From the NCBI RefSeq assembly GCF_009729075.1, contig NZ_VTGY01000012.1:124001-188000 (forward strand): a DNA stretch of 64,000 bases. The letters are read 5' to 3'. Position 1 is the first letter of the stretch. The number at the start of each line of letters is the position of its first letter. Both the position numbers and the translations under genes were made by a program. The notes beneath the pieces were generated by a model. That model made no database searches. It was given only the letters and a program-made list of their open reading frames with translations, and had not been told where the DNA came from. Below, one piece after another: positions 44,878 to 58,438 of the stretch. The stretch comes from Mycolicibacterium sp. CBMA 226 (lineage in GTDB: Bacteria; Actinomycetota; Actinomycetes; Mycobacteriales; Mycobacteriaceae).

Positions 44878-45614
44878 TCCGCCGACCCGGTGGTCGGTTC
44901 GTTGGGAAGCTCTGCCAGCACGGTCTCGCCGCCGATGGCGCGCTGCCCGATCTCGACGCCGATCACCGAACCCTTGGGTAGGTAGGTGTCCAGGCGCGAG
45001 CCGAACCGGATCAGGCCGTAGGTCTCGCCCAGCGCCAGGTGCGCACCGGGGTGGGTGTCGCACACGATGCGGCGGGCCAGCAGCCCGGCGATCTGCACCG
45101 CGACCACATCGTGGCCCTCGGCGGAGCGCAGCCAGATGCTGTTGCGCTCGTTGTCTGCGCTGGCCTCGGCCTTGTCGGCGGACAGGAACTGGCCCGGCTT
45201 GTGCTTGACGGTGATGACCTCACCGGCCACCGGCGCGCGCTGCACGTGCGCGTCGAACAGGGACAGGAAGATGCTGATCCGCGGCAGTGGCTCGTCCGAC
45301 ATGTTCAGCTCGGCGGGTGGGACGGCTTCGTCGATCAGCGTCACCTGGCCGTCGGCCGGTGCGACGACGACGCCCGGCCGGCTCGGTGGTGTCCGCGGTG
45401 GATGCCGGAAGAACCCGGCGCACGCGGCGGCCGCGGTGAGACCGGCCGCCCGGAGCCACGGCTTGCGGGCGCCGACAGCGGCGACACCGAGGGCACTGCC
45501 GATGAACGGCAGGCCCGCCGGGTGGATCGGGGGAACGGTGGAACGGACCAGGTCGACGAAACGGGACAGTTCGGACTCTGGGGTGTCAGCTGGGGGACGC
45601 GCAGGTCTGGCCAT
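44874..45614 (-). CDS. psd: Phosphatidylserine decarboxylase
   Basis: 246 residues from the ATG at 45614. Two hydrophobic segments lie near 30-70. The catalytic features are APADG (D88), the histidine in FDAHVQR (H123) and the processing site RFGSR (204-206), where S206 becomes the pyruvoyl group after self-cleavage. This gives phosphatidylethanolamine at the membrane. It matches Rv0437c (Psd) and is translationally coupled to pssA. Confidence 0.93.
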   Translation of the reverse strand: MARPARPPADTPESELSRFVDLVRSTVPPIHPAGLPFIGSALGVAAVGARKPWLRAAGLTAAAACAGFFRHPPRTPPSRPGVVVAPADGQVTLIDEAVPPAELNMSDEPLPRISIFLSLFDAHVQRAPVAGEVITVKHKPGQFLSADKAEASADNERNSIWLRSAEGHDVVAVQIAGLLARRIVCDTHPGAHLALGETYGLIRFGSRLDTYLPKGSVIGVEIGQRAIGGETVLAELPNEPTTGSAE

Positions 45615-45643
45615 GGGGACTCGATTCTACGGTTTGCGGGGCT

Positions 45644-46831
45644 CTAACTGAGATCCCAGACGGGCACGGGTGATCCGGCGGCCAGTTCGACGACGTCCTC
45701 GCCGATGTCCAGCAGGCAGTTCGCCGTCGCCAGCCATCGGAGATGGTGCGACGCCGGCGGGCCGTAGCTGCTCACCTCGTCGCCGGTACCCAGGACGCCG
45801 CGACGGAACTGCCGTTTCCCGGCAGGGGAGGTCAGCCTCTCGGTGAGGGTCGCCGAGCGGCGCGGCCGTTGCGACGGCAGCCCCATCGCGGCGCGCAGCG
45901 GCGGCCGGATGAACACCTCGAACGACACCAGCGCCGAGACGGGGTTGCCCGGCAGCGTGACGATGGGCGTGCCGTTGACGGTCCCGGCGCCCTGGGGCAT
46001 GCCGGGTTGCATGGCGACCTTCACGAACTCGACATCCCCGGCGAGGGCGTCCTTGACCACCTCGTAGGCGCCGGCGCTGACACCGCCCGTCGTGACGATC
46101 AGGTCGACGTCTCCGGCGTGTCCGGCCAGGGTTTCCCGGAACAGCGCCACGTCATCGGATGTCGCCGGTGCGGTGCTGACGTCGGCTCCGGCTTCGCGCA
46201 GCGCGGCGGCCAGCATCACGGCGTTGGACTCGTAGATCTGGCCGGGCTGCAGCGGGGTACCGGGTGTGACCAGCTCCGTTCCGGTGGACAGGACCAGAAC
46301 CCGTTGCCGCGGAACCACTTTCAGCTCGCTGAAACCCAGCGCCGCGGCCAGCCCGAGCGCTGCCGGAGACAGCACCTCACCGGCCGCCAGCACCGTCATC
46401 CCGGCGGTGACGTCCTCGCCGGCGCGGCGGATGCTCCGGCCTTCAGGGACCGCCGAGTAGATCGACACGACGTCGGTAGCCCCGTCCGTGGCCTCGACCT
46501 GGACCACCGCGGTGGCGCCAGCCGGCAGCATCGCCCCGGTCATGATCCGGTGCGCGGTACCGGGTGCCAAGGTCAGCAGGTCGGTGCGACCGGCCGGGAT
46601 ATCTTCGGCGACAGGCAGTTTCACCGGGTTTTCGGCAGTGGCGGTGGCCACATCGGCGGCCCGTACGGCGTAGCCGTCCATCGCCGAGTTGTCGAAACCG
46701 GGCAGCGACAGCGGCGCGACCACGTCCTCGGCAAGGGCCAGGCCCAGGGCGTCGGCCAGGGGTACGGAGACGGCCGGCCGGGCACTGATCAACCCGGCGA
46801 CGACCCGCTGATGTTCTTCGACGGTCCGCAT
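45644..46831 (-). CDS. moeA: Molybdopterin molybdenumtransferase
   Basis: 395 residues from the ATG at 46831. Typical MoeA features are FDNSAMDGYAV near residue 50, the MoaB-like domain with STGTEL and DLIVTTGGVSAG, and PGNPVSALVSFEVF near the end. It inserts molybdate into molybdopterin. It corresponds to Rv0438c (moeA2). The gene lies four bases after the SDR gene and 29 bases before psd, forming one minus-strand run SDR-moeA-psd-pssA-AAA as in M. tuberculosis. Confidence 0.93.
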   Translation of the reverse strand: MRTVEEHQRVVAGLISARPAVSVPLADALGLALAEDVVAPLSLPGFDNSAMDGYAVRAADVATATAENPVKLPVAEDIPAGRTDLLTLAPGTAHRIMTGAMLPAGATAVVQVEATDGATDVVSIYSAVPEGRSIRRAGEDVTAGMTVLAAGEVLSPAALGLAAALGFSELKVVPRQRVLVLSTGTELVTPGTPLQPGQIYESNAVMLAAALREAGADVSTAPATSDDVALFRETLAGHAGDVDLIVTTGGVSAGAYEVVKDALAGDVEFVKVAMQPGMPQGAGTVNGTPIVTLPGNPVSALVSFEVFIRPPLRAAMGLPSQRPRRSATLTERLTSPAGKRQFRRGVLGTGDEVSSYGPPASHHLRWLATANCLLDIGEDVVELAAGSPVPVWDLS

Positions 46832-46835
46832 GACG

Positions 46836-47756
46836 CTAGATCGGGAAGGTGACGCCGGTGAGCTCTTCGGACACCGTCCACAACCGGCGCTGGATGCCGG
46901 CGTCGTGCGACTGGGCGCTCGACTGCACCAGCACCGGGTGTCCGACGAGCTGCCGGAAACCGGACGGGCCGTAGTACTCGCCGCCCCGCGCATCCGGGTC
47001 GACGGCAGCTCGCAGCGTGGCCAGGGCGCCGACCTCGGGGCTGTTGGCGACGAGCCCGCTGAGCTGATTGAAGCCGGGCAGATCGGAGCCGGGGATGTGG
47101 CGCATCAACTCGGTGTTGGAGATGCCCGGATGCGCCGCGACCGAGATGGTTTCGGCGTTCGCGGCCACGAGCCGGCGTTGCAGCTCATAGGCGAACATCA
47201 GGTTGGCCAGCTTCGACTGGCCGTAGGCCGCGACGCGGTTGTAGCGGCGTTTCTCCCACTGCAGGTCGTCGAAGTCGATCTTGCCGAGGATGCGGTGCGC
47301 GATGCTGCCGAGGGTCACCACCCGCGATCCCGGCACCGGCAGCAGGTTCTCGATGAGCAGGGCGGTGAGCGCGAATGCGCCGAGATGGTTGGTGCCGAAC
47401 TGCAATTCGAAGCCGTCGGCGGTCGTCTGCCTGGGCGGGTACATCACGCCGGCGTTGTTGATCAGCAGGTCGATCCGCGGATAAGTCGCCCGCAGGTCAT
47501 CGGCCGCGGCACGCACCGAGGTGAGCGACCCCAGGTCCAGCTTCTGCACGACGACATCCGCATCCGGGGTGCCCGCCCGGAGCCGGTCGGCGGCGTCGTC
47601 GCCCTTGGCGGTGTCCCGGACCGCCAGCACCACGCGCGCGCCCTTGCCCGCCAGTACGCGCGCCGTCTCGTAGCCCAGCCCCGTGTTGGAGCCGGTGACG
47701 ATCGCCACCCGCCCCGTCTGGTCCGGCACATCATTGGCGGTCCACTTGGTGGTCAT
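46836..47756 (-). CDS. Short-chain dehydrogenase/reductase, retinol-dehydrogenase-like (Rv0439c-like)
   Basis: 306 residues from the ATG at 47756. Motifs: TGSNTGLG cofactor loop, NNAGVMYP, serine in TLGS and catalytic YGQSK. The family is the LRA5/retinol dehydrogenase-like group of SDRs, which in mycobacteria mostly have unknown substrates. A close paralogue occurs at the right edge of the window, sharing [15 protein letters not shown] and YGQSKLANL. It starts the minus-strand operon that runs through moeA and phospholipid genes and is divergent from a HAD hydrolase. Confidence 0.88.
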   Translation of the reverse strand: MTTKWTANDVPDQTGRVAIVTGSNTGLGYETARVLAGKGARVVLAVRDTAKGDDAADRLRAGTPDADVVVQKLDLGSLTSVRAAADDLRATYPRIDLLINNAGVMYPPRQTTADGFELQFGTNHLGAFALTALLIENLLPVPGSRVVTLGSIAHRILGKIDFDDLQWEKRRYNRVAAYGQSKLANLMFAYELQRRLVAANAETISVAAHPGISNTELMRHIPGSDLPGFNQLSGLVANSPEVGALATLRAAVDPDARGGEYYGPSGFRQLVGHPVLVQSSAQSHDAGIQRRLWTVSEELTGVTFPI

Positions 47757-47823
47757 GGCCGATGACACTACCGAGCGGACCGCCTGAGTTGCGCAAGAGC
47801 GGCAGGCGTTTACTGTCGGCAGC

Positions 47824-48639
47824 ATGGCAATCGGCGGGGTCCTCTTCGACATCGATGGTGTCCTGGTGACCTCGTGGCGCCCGATCGACGGTGCGGCCGA
47901 AACCTTGCGGGCCCTGGACGAACGCCAGATCGCCCGGTCGTTCCTGACGAACACCACCACCAAGACCCGTCAGCAGATCGCCGAATTGCTTTGTGCGGCA
48001 GGCATTGACGTCGCCGCCGACGAGGTCGTCACGGCCGCTGTGCTGACCGCCGACTACGTGCGCGACCGCTATCCGGGTGCCCGATGTTTTCTTGTGAACA
48101 ACGGGCAGATCGGTGCGGACATGCCCGGCGTCGACCTGGTGTACGCCGCCGACTTCGCCGGCCCCCACCAGCCCGACGCGCCCGACGTGGTGCTTTTGGG
48201 CGGGGCGGGGCCCGATTACACGCACCTGACCCTGAGTTGGGTCTACGACTGGATGGCCCGCGGCGTCCCGGTCGTGGCGATGCACCGCAGCAACGCGTGG
48301 GACACCGCCGACGGGCTGCGGGTGGACACCGGGCTCTACCTGGCCGGCCTGGAACAGACCACCGGCTACCAGGGCACCGCCGTCGGCAAGCCCGCGCCCG
48401 CCGGTTTCCTGGCCGCGGCCGCGCGGCTCGGCGTCGAACCCGAAGAGATGTACATGGTCGGCGACGACCTCAACAACGATGTCCTCGCGGCCCAGGTCGT
48501 CGGGATGACCGGCGTGCTGGTCCGCACCGGCAAGTTCCGGCAGGACACGCTGGACCGTTGGGCCGCAGACGAATTCGCTATGCAGCCGAACTACGTCGTC
48601 GACTCCGTGGCTGACCTGCCGGAGCTGCTGGGGCTCTGA
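47824..48639 (+). CDS. HAD-IIA family hydrolase (NagD-like)
   Basis: 271 residues. Motif I is DIDGVL with nucleophile D9 and D11, motif II is the LTNTTT serine/threonine equivalent, a lysine lies in GKPAPAGF, and the acidic GDDLNND gives motif IV. The cap has the IIA arrangement. It probably dephosphorylates a sugar- or nucleotide-like phosphate; the substrate is not known. It is separated from the convergent helicase by three bases. Confidence 0.87.
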   Translation: MAIGGVLFDIDGVLVTSWRPIDGAAETLRALDERQIARSFLTNTTTKTRQQIAELLCAAGIDVAADEVVTAAVLTADYVRDRYPGARCFLVNNGQIGADMPGVDLVYAADFAGPHQPDAPDVVLLGGAGPDYTHLTLSWVYDWMARGVPVVAMHRSNAWDTADGLRVDTGLYLAGLEQTTGYQGTAVGKPAPAGFLAAAARLGVEPEEMYMVGDDLNNDVLAAQVVGMTGVLVRTGKFRQDTLDRWAADEFAMQPNYVVDSVADLPELLGL

Positions 48640-48642
48640 CCC

Positions 48643-50361
48643 TCAGGCCGTCAGCTCGCGCTGCATGTTCCGGATCGCGGCGATCCGGTCCTGCAACTGC
48701 TCGCGCGTCGCGGCCGCCACCGGGGGACCGGGGTGCCGGCGCCGCAGCTCGTTGTGGATCCAGCCGTGCGGCCGTCCGGTGCGGTGGTGGAAAGCGGCCA
48801 CCAGCAGGTTGAGCTCCTTGCGTAGCTCGCGCAGCTGGCCGTGCGTCGTCATCGGTGGCGGCGGCGCGCCAGTAGCCGCGGCCTTGGCGCTGCGCTTCTG
48901 CAGCTGCTCGTCCTGGCGCTTGCTCAGCAGATCGCGCATCTGGTTGGGGTCGAGCAGGCCCGGAATGCCGAGGTAGTCGGCTTCCTCGTCACTGCCGGCT
49001 TCCGTCGCGGTCCCGAACGACGAGCCGTCGAAGATGACCTGATCCAGCTCGGCGTCCGACCCGAGCATCTCGAAGCCGTTCTCCAGCTCCGACTTCTCGT
49101 CTTCCTTTTTCTGCGCCTGCTCGAGCAGCTCGTCGTCGAGCCCGTCGGACACGCGGTGCGGCTTGCCCAGCACGTGGTTGCGTTCGCGCTCGAGCTCGCT
49201 GGCCAGCTCCAGCAGGTTCGGCACCGACGGCAGGAAGATGCTGGCCGTCTCGCCCTTGCGGCGCAGACGCACGAACCGGCCGATGGCCTGCGCGAAGAAC
49301 AGCGGGGTCGACGCACTCGTGGCGTACACGCCGACCGCGAGCCGTGGGACGTCGACGCCCTCGGACACCATGCGGACCGCGACCAGCCAGCGACTGGTGC
49401 CCTCGGAGAACTGCGAGATGCGGGCCGACGCCGTCGGGTCGTCCGACAGGATGACGGTCGCCTCCTCGCCCGTGATGGTGTGCAGCAACTTGGCGTAGGC
49501 GCGGGCCGTCGTCTGGTCGGTGGCGATGATCATGCCGCCGGCGTCCGGGATGTGCTGTCGCAGCTGGCCCAGCCGCTTGTTGGCCGCCGCGATGACCGCG
49601 GGCATCCATTCGCCCTCGGGGTTCAGCGCGGTACGCCAGGCCCGGGCGGTCTGCTCGGCGGTGAGCGGTTCGCCGAGGCGGGCCGCATGCTCCTCGCCGG
49701 CGCTGTCGCGCCAGCGGGCCTCACCCGAGTACGCCATGAACACCACCGGACGCACCACGCCGTCGGCGAGGGCGTCGGAGTAGCCGTAAGTGTGGTCGGC
49801 CACCGACTGCTGATGTCCGCTGCCGTCGGGCGCGTACTGCACGAACGGGATGGGGCTGTCGTCCGACCGGAACGGGGTCCCGGTCAGGCAGAGGCGCCGC
49901 GTGGCGTCGTCGTAGGCCTCACGGATGGCCTCGCCCCAGCTCTTCGCGTCGCCGCCGTGGTGCACCTCGTCGAAGATGACCAGCGTCTTGTAGTTCTCGG
50001 TGCGCACCCGGTGTTTGGTGGGGTGGCTGGCGACCTGGGCATAGGTGACGACGATGCCGTGGTAGTCCGCCGACGTCTGCCCGGTCGAGTTGCTGAACTT
50101 GGGATCCAGCGCCATGCCGACGCGAGCGGCGGCCTCCGCCCACTGGGTCTTGAGGTGTTCGGTCGGGACAACCACCACGACCTGGTCGACGGTGCGCTCG
50201 GTCAGCAACTCACCGGCGATCCGTAGCGCGAATGTGGTCTTGCCTGCGCCCGGGGTCGCGACGGCAAGAAAATCCCGTGGTTTGGCGGTCAAATACCGCA
50301 CCAACGCCCGACGCTGCCAGCCCCGCAAAGCCTGGGTGCTGGGCGCTGCATATGCCCGCAC
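48643..50361 (-). CDS. DEAD/DEAH-box helicase
   Basis: 572 residues of an SF2 helicase. Walker A ATPGAGKTT is at 35-43, the DEVH box at 131-134, TGTPFRSD (motif III) follows and the arginine-containing motif VI QAIGRFVRLRR lies near 357. The last 180 residues are acidic then charged, with an RHPGPP region, and lack a recognisable nuclease domain. It resembles the type III restriction/UvrB-like SF2 helicases found as single genes in actinobacteria. It may act in DNA repair. Divergent from the sulfotransferase gene. Confidence 0.83.
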   Translation of the reverse strand: MRAYAAPSTQALRGWQRRALVRYLTAKPRDFLAVATPGAGKTTFALRIAGELLTERTVDQVVVVVPTEHLKTQWAEAAARVGMALDPKFSNSTGQTSADYHGIVVTYAQVASHPTKHRVRTENYKTLVIFDEVHHGGDAKSWGEAIREAYDDATRRLCLTGTPFRSDDSPIPFVQYAPDGSGHQQSVADHTYGYSDALADGVVRPVVFMAYSGEARWRDSAGEEHAARLGEPLTAEQTARAWRTALNPEGEWMPAVIAAANKRLGQLRQHIPDAGGMIIATDQTTARAYAKLLHTITGEEATVILSDDPTASARISQFSEGTSRWLVAVRMVSEGVDVPRLAVGVYATSASTPLFFAQAIGRFVRLRRKGETASIFLPSVPNLLELASELERERNHVLGKPHRVSDGLDDELLEQAQKKEDEKSELENGFEMLGSDAELDQVIFDGSSFGTATEAGSDEEADYLGIPGLLDPNQMRDLLSKRQDEQLQKRSAKAAATGAPPPPMTTHGQLRELRKELNLLVAAFHHRTGRPHGWIHNELRRRHPGPPVAAATREQLQDRIAAIRNMQRELTA

Positions 50362-50533
50362 CCTTGAGACTCCTCCCGATCGAATGGCAGTCTAGGTCGC
50401 GCAATTGGGTGGGTGCACCTTTGCCCGGCGTGTCCGAAGTCGCGTGTCTCGCTCGTATGAAGCCCTAGAATCCGATGAACAGGGCGGATGCGCCGTCAAC
50501 AATGCGGGCAGGGCCAGTTGGGGGAGGTACCCG

Positions 50534-51343
50534 GTGACGGCGCTCCATTTCATCTCGGGTCTCCCGCGTTCCGGGTCGACGCTTTTGGCGGCGCTGCTGC
50601 GACAGAATCCGCGCTTTCAGGCCGGGATGTCGGGTCCGCTGTGCGGTCTGTTCGACGCCTTGGTCGGGCAGATGAGTGCTCGCAGCGAGTTCTCCGTGTT
50701 TCTTGATGCTGCCAAGCGCGAGCGCATCTTGCGCGGGCTGTTCGACAGCTACTACGCCGACGCGACGGCGGAGGTGGTCTTCGATACCAATCGTGCCTGG
50801 TGTGCTCGGATGCCGGCGATCACGCAATTGTTTCCCGACGCGAAAGTCGTTGCGTGCGTGCGTGATTTGCCGTGGGTGATGGACAGCATCGAGCGGCTGG
50901 TGCAGCGCAACGTGTTCAGCCCGTCATCGATTTTCAATTACAGTCCGGGCGGCACGGTCTATAGCCGGGCCAACGGCATCGCCAGCCAGGACGGCATGGT
51001 TGGCGGCCCTTTCGACGCTCTCAAGCAGGCCTGCTACGGCGCCCATCGGGACAGTCTGCTGCTCGTTCAGTACGAGACGCTGAGCACCGAACCGGCCAAG
51101 GTCATGCACGCCATCTATGAGTTCATCGATCAACCGCTGTTCGAGCACGACTTCGGTGACGTCGACTACGACGTCTCCCAATTCGACGAGCGCGCGGGGA
51201 CACCCGGGCTCCACACCGTGCGCGGCGAGGTGAAAGCCGTACCGCGGGAGAGTGTGCTACCGCCAGATCTGTTCAGCCGCTTCGTGAATGATGCATTCTG
51301 GCGGGACCCGAGCAAGGTGCCGGCCGGCCTACGCATCGTTTGA
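50534..51343 (+). CDS. Sulfotransferase-family protein
   Basis: 269 residues from the GTG at 50534, which follows a good ggggagg ribosome site; the longer frame is discarded. The PAPS 5'-phosphate loop LPRSGST is at 10-16, and a later RDLPWVMDSIERL matches the 3'-phosphate site. It would transfer sulfate from PAPS to a lipid, sugar or protein; mycobacteria make sulfated glycolipids. The acceptor is unknown. A strong terminator lies just after the gene. Confidence 0.85.
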   Translation: MTALHFISGLPRSGSTLLAALLRQNPRFQAGMSGPLCGLFDALVGQMSARSEFSVFLDAAKRERILRGLFDSYYADATAEVVFDTNRAWCARMPAITQLFPDAKVVACVRDLPWVMDSIERLVQRNVFSPSSIFNYSPGGTVYSRANGIASQDGMVGGPFDALKQACYGAHRDSLLLVQYETLSTEPAKVMHAIYEFIDQPLFEHDFGDVDYDVSQFDERAGTPGLHTVRGEVKAVPRESVLPPDLFSRFVNDAFWRDPSKVPAGLRIV

Positions 51344-51360
51344 CCGAGCCGTGACATGGA

Positions 51361-51392
51361 GAGGCCCGCACACCGATCGATGTGCGGGCCTC
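51361..51392. terminator. Perfect 12-bp hairpin terminator
   Basis: gaggcccgcaca (51361-51372) pairs with tgtgcgggcctc (51381-51392) around the loop ccgatcga. It lies between the convergent sulfotransferase and PGRS-like genes and probably ends both. Confidence 0.8.
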
Positions 51393-51407
51393 CCTTCCCG
51401 ACCCCGG

Positions 51408-55592
<4,185 letters not shown>

Positions 55593-55649
55593 GACCCCCC
55601 CAGCCCGTCAATTTGAGATGTGACATCCGCGTTACGAATGCTGACAAGT

Positions 55650-55664
55650 TAACGCCTGTAATCG
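55650..55664 (-). promoter_or_regulatory. Conserved element ahead of PGRS-like copy 1
   Basis: taacgcctgtaatcg (plus strand) lies 58 bases ahead of the start codon. The same 15-mer with one change occurs 60 bases ahead of copy 2 (62287-62301). Shared position and sequence suggest a promoter or operator used by both genes. Confidence 0.5.
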
Positions 55665-55868
55665 ACTGACCGGAACAGGTTTGGGGAAACTTCCGATGAT
55701 TGTCGTCGCGCCTTCAGCAAATTTAATTTACGCGACTGTAACGGCGGAAATTTGTCTCACCTGCAAATAATACGGAAAGTATGTATTTTGAGCGATGTTC
55801 AATATGTGATCTTCGGCTGCCTCGGGGTGGCGGCGTTGAAGTTGCATCGGGTGAGGAATGGGCAAAAA

Positions 55869-55883
55869 TAGAACACGTTCATT
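55869..55883. promoter_or_regulatory. TAGAACACGTTCATT element ahead of PGRS-like copy 1
   Basis: This 15-mer recurs exactly at 62495-62509, about 270 bases ahead of the second PGRS-like gene, as here (277 bases). Its core GAACnnGTTC is an imperfect palindrome similar to AACnnGTT sites of TetR-type regulators such as KstR, but the match is too short to name a factor. Confidence 0.5.
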
Positions 55884-56295
55884 CTGGCCAATTTCAACAG
55901 GTCGGGCGGCATCGGGCGGACTGAAGCGCTGACGCGATGCCGGTAGCCGATCGCATCGACACCCGAGAATCCGTTGCGACACTTACCTGTTCGGGTGGGC
56001 GTCATGCGAGTGCTTTCGGAAAATTTGCAATGCCGCATCGACGCCGTGCGATGCCCAGGTTGTTGTGGTGGTCGCGACTCGCTGAACGTCCGTAGGTTTG
56101 CCGGCGCCGGAGGCGTCGCGACGTTTGCTCAGCGCAGGGCGGAGTGCCGCGGTGGGCCACGTGTTCGGAGGCGTCGACGCCGCCCGTCCGGTTGCGGGGT
56201 ATGGGCGGCGCATCGACTTGGTGGGCTTTGACCCTATGGTTGGCGCAAACTAGGGGCCTCGGCCGCCGGCAAACAGGTCGTACTGCGTTCCGGTG

Positions 56296-56793
56296 TCATT
56301 CGACGAAGAAGTTGTCGTGGCTGATGAACCACTCGCGGCGTTCGTCGTCGGTCATGTCGGCGAGTTGGCCGAATCCTTCGAAGTACGCCTCGCGCGGGGC
56401 GCCCGGAGCGAACAGCATCAGAACCGATGCGGACTCGTCGGCCTCATTGCGGAAGCCGTGGATGCCACCCGGCGGGACGTAGAGGAAGTCGTTCGGGCCG
56501 GCCTGGACCCAGTCGGTGCCGTCGTACAGCGTCATGCTGCCGGACAACACGAAGAAGGCCTCGGACATGGCGCGGTGAAAATGCGGGCCCGGGCCGCCGC
56601 CACGCGGCGCGATGTCGACTCGGTACAGGCCGTAGTCGCCCGCGGTCTTCTGTTGGTTCGCCAGGTAGTGGTACTGGACCAGGCCGTGCGAGTCGTAGTC
56701 GGGTGGCTCGTCACCGCGCCGCAGCGTGGCGCTGACCTCGGGTTGGTCGGCGGTATAGCGGGCCGGGGGATACGGCGGTACAACCAACGACAT
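56296..56793 (-). CDS. Single-domain cupin protein
   Basis: 165 residues from the ATG at 56793. Both cupin motifs are present: GPHFHRAMSEAFFVLSG (two His and Glu metal ligands) and GPNDFLYVPPGGIHGFRNE (third His). The protein therefore likely holds a metal ion and could be a dioxygenase, isomerase or sugar-binding protein. It is divergent from the deacetylase gene and has no obvious pathway neighbour. Confidence 0.83.
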   Translation of the reverse strand: MSLVVPPYPPARYTADQPEVSATLRRGDEPPDYDSHGLVQYHYLANQQKTAGDYGLYRVDIAPRGGGPGPHFHRAMSEAFFVLSGSMTLYDGTDWVQAGPNDFLYVPPGGIHGFRNEADESASVLMLFAPGAPREAYFEGFGQLADMTDDERREWFISHDNFFVE

Positions 56794-56927
56794 GGTCGGC
56801 TCCTGGCCATCGAGATCGGGACGGCTTCTCGCTCCCCACAATAGGGCGGCGGCGCCTGCGCCGGCTCGCGGCGAATTCACAGGTTCCGGACACTCGTTGT
56901 TCAGACTCCGCGCCTAGCGTCCGTGCG

Positions 56928-57689
56928 GTGATAACCAGACGGGCCTTCCTGGCTGCTGGTGCCGCTGCCGCCGGTTCGCTGGCATTTGCGGCGCCGAGCG
57001 CCGGTGCGCAGGATCCCGCGGCCGTCGCCGGCCAGTACGAGCGCCGGGTGCCGACCCAGTGGGGGATGGCCCTGCCAGGGATCGTCACCTCGGTCCCGGC
57101 GAGCGGGCGCCAGATCGCCCTGACGTTCGACGCCTGCCGCGGCGGCGTCGATGAGGCACTCCTCGACACATTGCAGCGCAACAACGTGCCCGCGGTGCTC
57201 TTCTTCAACTCCCGCTGGATCGACCAGAACCCGGACCGGGCCGCGCAGCTGGCGGCCAACCCGCTGTTCGACATCGGTAACCACGGCACCCGCCACGTGC
57301 CGTTGTCGGTGACCGGCCGTGCCGCTTATGGCATCGCCGGCACGCGCTCGGCCGCCGAGGTCGTCGACGAGGTGTGGGGTAACCAGATGAAGCTCACCGC
57401 GCTCACGGGCCGGGCGCCCACCTGGTTCCGCCCGGGCACCGCCCACTACGACGACGTGGCCGTGCAGATCGTGCACGACCTCGGGTTACAGCCGCTGGGT
57501 TTCAGCGTCAACGGCGATTCCGGCGCCACGCTGCCGGCCGCCCGGGTACGCGCGAATCTCGTTGGTGCGCAGCCCGGTTCCGTCGTCATTTCCCACATGA
57601 ATCACCCGGGGTCAGGGACCGCGGCCGGTTACGCCGGGGCGATCGCCGACATGCGGGCGGCCGGGTGGGAGTTCGTGCGGCCCGCCTAG
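56928..57689 (+). CDS. Exported polysaccharide deacetylase (NodB homology)
   Basis: 253 residues from a GTG. The N-terminus TRRAFLAAGAAAAGSLAFAAP has a twin-arginine motif (RRAFL), suggesting export by the Tat pathway. NodB motif 1 is TFDAC (66-70; the second acidic residue of the usual TFDDG is replaced by Ala-Cys), and motif 2 is HGTRH (119-123). It probably removes acetyl groups from a wall polymer outside the cell. The next gene begins ten bases downstream and may be co-transcribed. Confidence 0.83.
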   Translation: MITRRAFLAAGAAAAGSLAFAAPSAGAQDPAAVAGQYERRVPTQWGMALPGIVTSVPASGRQIALTFDACRGGVDEALLDTLQRNNVPAVLFFNSRWIDQNPDRAAQLAANPLFDIGNHGTRHVPLSVTGRAAYGIAGTRSAAEVVDEVWGNQMKLTALTGRAPTWFRPGTAHYDDVAVQIVHDLGLQPLGFSVNGDSGATLPAARVRANLVGAQPGSVVISHMNHPGSGTAAGYAGAIADMRAAGWEFVRPA

Positions 57690-57699
57690 CATCGGTGCG

Positions 57700-58398
57700 G
57701 TGGAGATGTTTGACGAGGGCATGCGGGCCGCGCGCCTTCTGGACGCCCAGGACAAGGCGGCGGAACTGTTCGTCGCCATCGAAGAACGCGGGTTGATCCG
57801 GCCCGGCGTCGGCGAGCGGCAGGTGACCGACGAGATCCGTGATCTGGCCGCCGAGATTCTCGGCGTCACCCGGCACTGGCACAAGCGGATCGTGCATGGC
57901 GGCGAGAACACACTCGCGACCGCGCGGGACAACCCGCCCGACCGGGTGATCGCCGACGACGACATCGTGTTCGTCGACCTCGGGCCGCTTTTCGAGGAGT
58001 GGGAAGCCGACTTCGGCCGTACCTTCGTGCTCGGTGACGACCCGCGAAAGCTGGCCCTGCGCAACGACTTACCGAAGGTGTGGGACGCGGCACGGGCGCA
58101 CTTCGAGTCGACTCCGGACATCACCGGTGCGCGGCTGTTCGACCACGTCGTCGGGTTGAGTCACGCCGCGGGCTGGGAATTCGGTGGTGCCATTGCCGGA
58201 CACCTCGTGGGGGAGTTCCCGCACGAGAAGATCCGGGGCCACGAAATCGACTCCTATGTGGCGCCCGGCTCGGACCTGCCGATGCGGCGCGTGGATTCCC
58301 AAGGGCGGCAATGCCATTGGATTCTCGAAGTGCATCTCGTCGACCCGGACCGGCGGTTCGGTGGGTTCCAAGAGGAGCTGTTGGACCTGCGCAGGTGA
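57700..58398 (+). CDS. M24-family metallopeptidase (Xaa-Pro aminopeptidase-like)
   Basis: 232 residues from a GTG. The pita-bread fold ligands are all present: D93 (VDLGP), D104 (EADFGRTF), H168 (AGHLVGEF), E210 (ILEVHL) and E225 (FQEELL). The protein is short and lacks the N-terminal domain of prolidases, so it may be a minimal aminopeptidase or creatinase-like enzyme. It likely shares a message with the deacetylase gene and ends at a strong terminator. Confidence 0.83.
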   Translation: MEMFDEGMRAARLLDAQDKAAELFVAIEERGLIRPGVGERQVTDEIRDLAAEILGVTRHWHKRIVHGGENTLATARDNPPDRVIADDDIVFVDLGPLFEEWEADFGRTFVLGDDPRKLALRNDLPKVWDAARAHFESTPDITGARLFDHVVGLSHAAGWEFGGAIAGHLVGEFPHEKIRGHEIDSYVAPGSDLPMRRVDSQGRQCHWILEVHLVDPDRRFGGFQEELLDLRR

Positions 58399-58399
58399 C

Positions 58400-58434
58400 T
58401 GCGGTGTGGCGCCGATTGCCGGCGCCACACCGCA
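58400..58434. terminator. Perfect 14-bp hairpin terminator
   Basis: tgcggtgtggcgcc (58400-58413) pairs with ggcgccacaccgca (58421-58434) around gattgcc, followed by tttcct. It sits between convergent M24 peptidase and PGRS-like genes. Confidence 0.8.
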
Positions 58435-58438
58435 TTTC

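Larger units (their letters stand above)
55593..56295. other. Intergenic upstream region of PGRS-like copy 1
   Basis: 703 bases without a credible gene, markedly more A/T-rich than the flanks between about 55640 and 55880. It holds two short sequences also found upstream of the second PGRS-like gene (listed separately), and the end of the cupin gene lies at its right edge. Frames here are short and not coding-like. Confidence 0.5.

Noticed and set aside
55869..55883. KstR (cholesterol regulon) operator
   Set aside because: Only AACnnGTT and partial flanks match; one outer base deviates and no sterol genes are nearby, so I keep it as an unnamed element.
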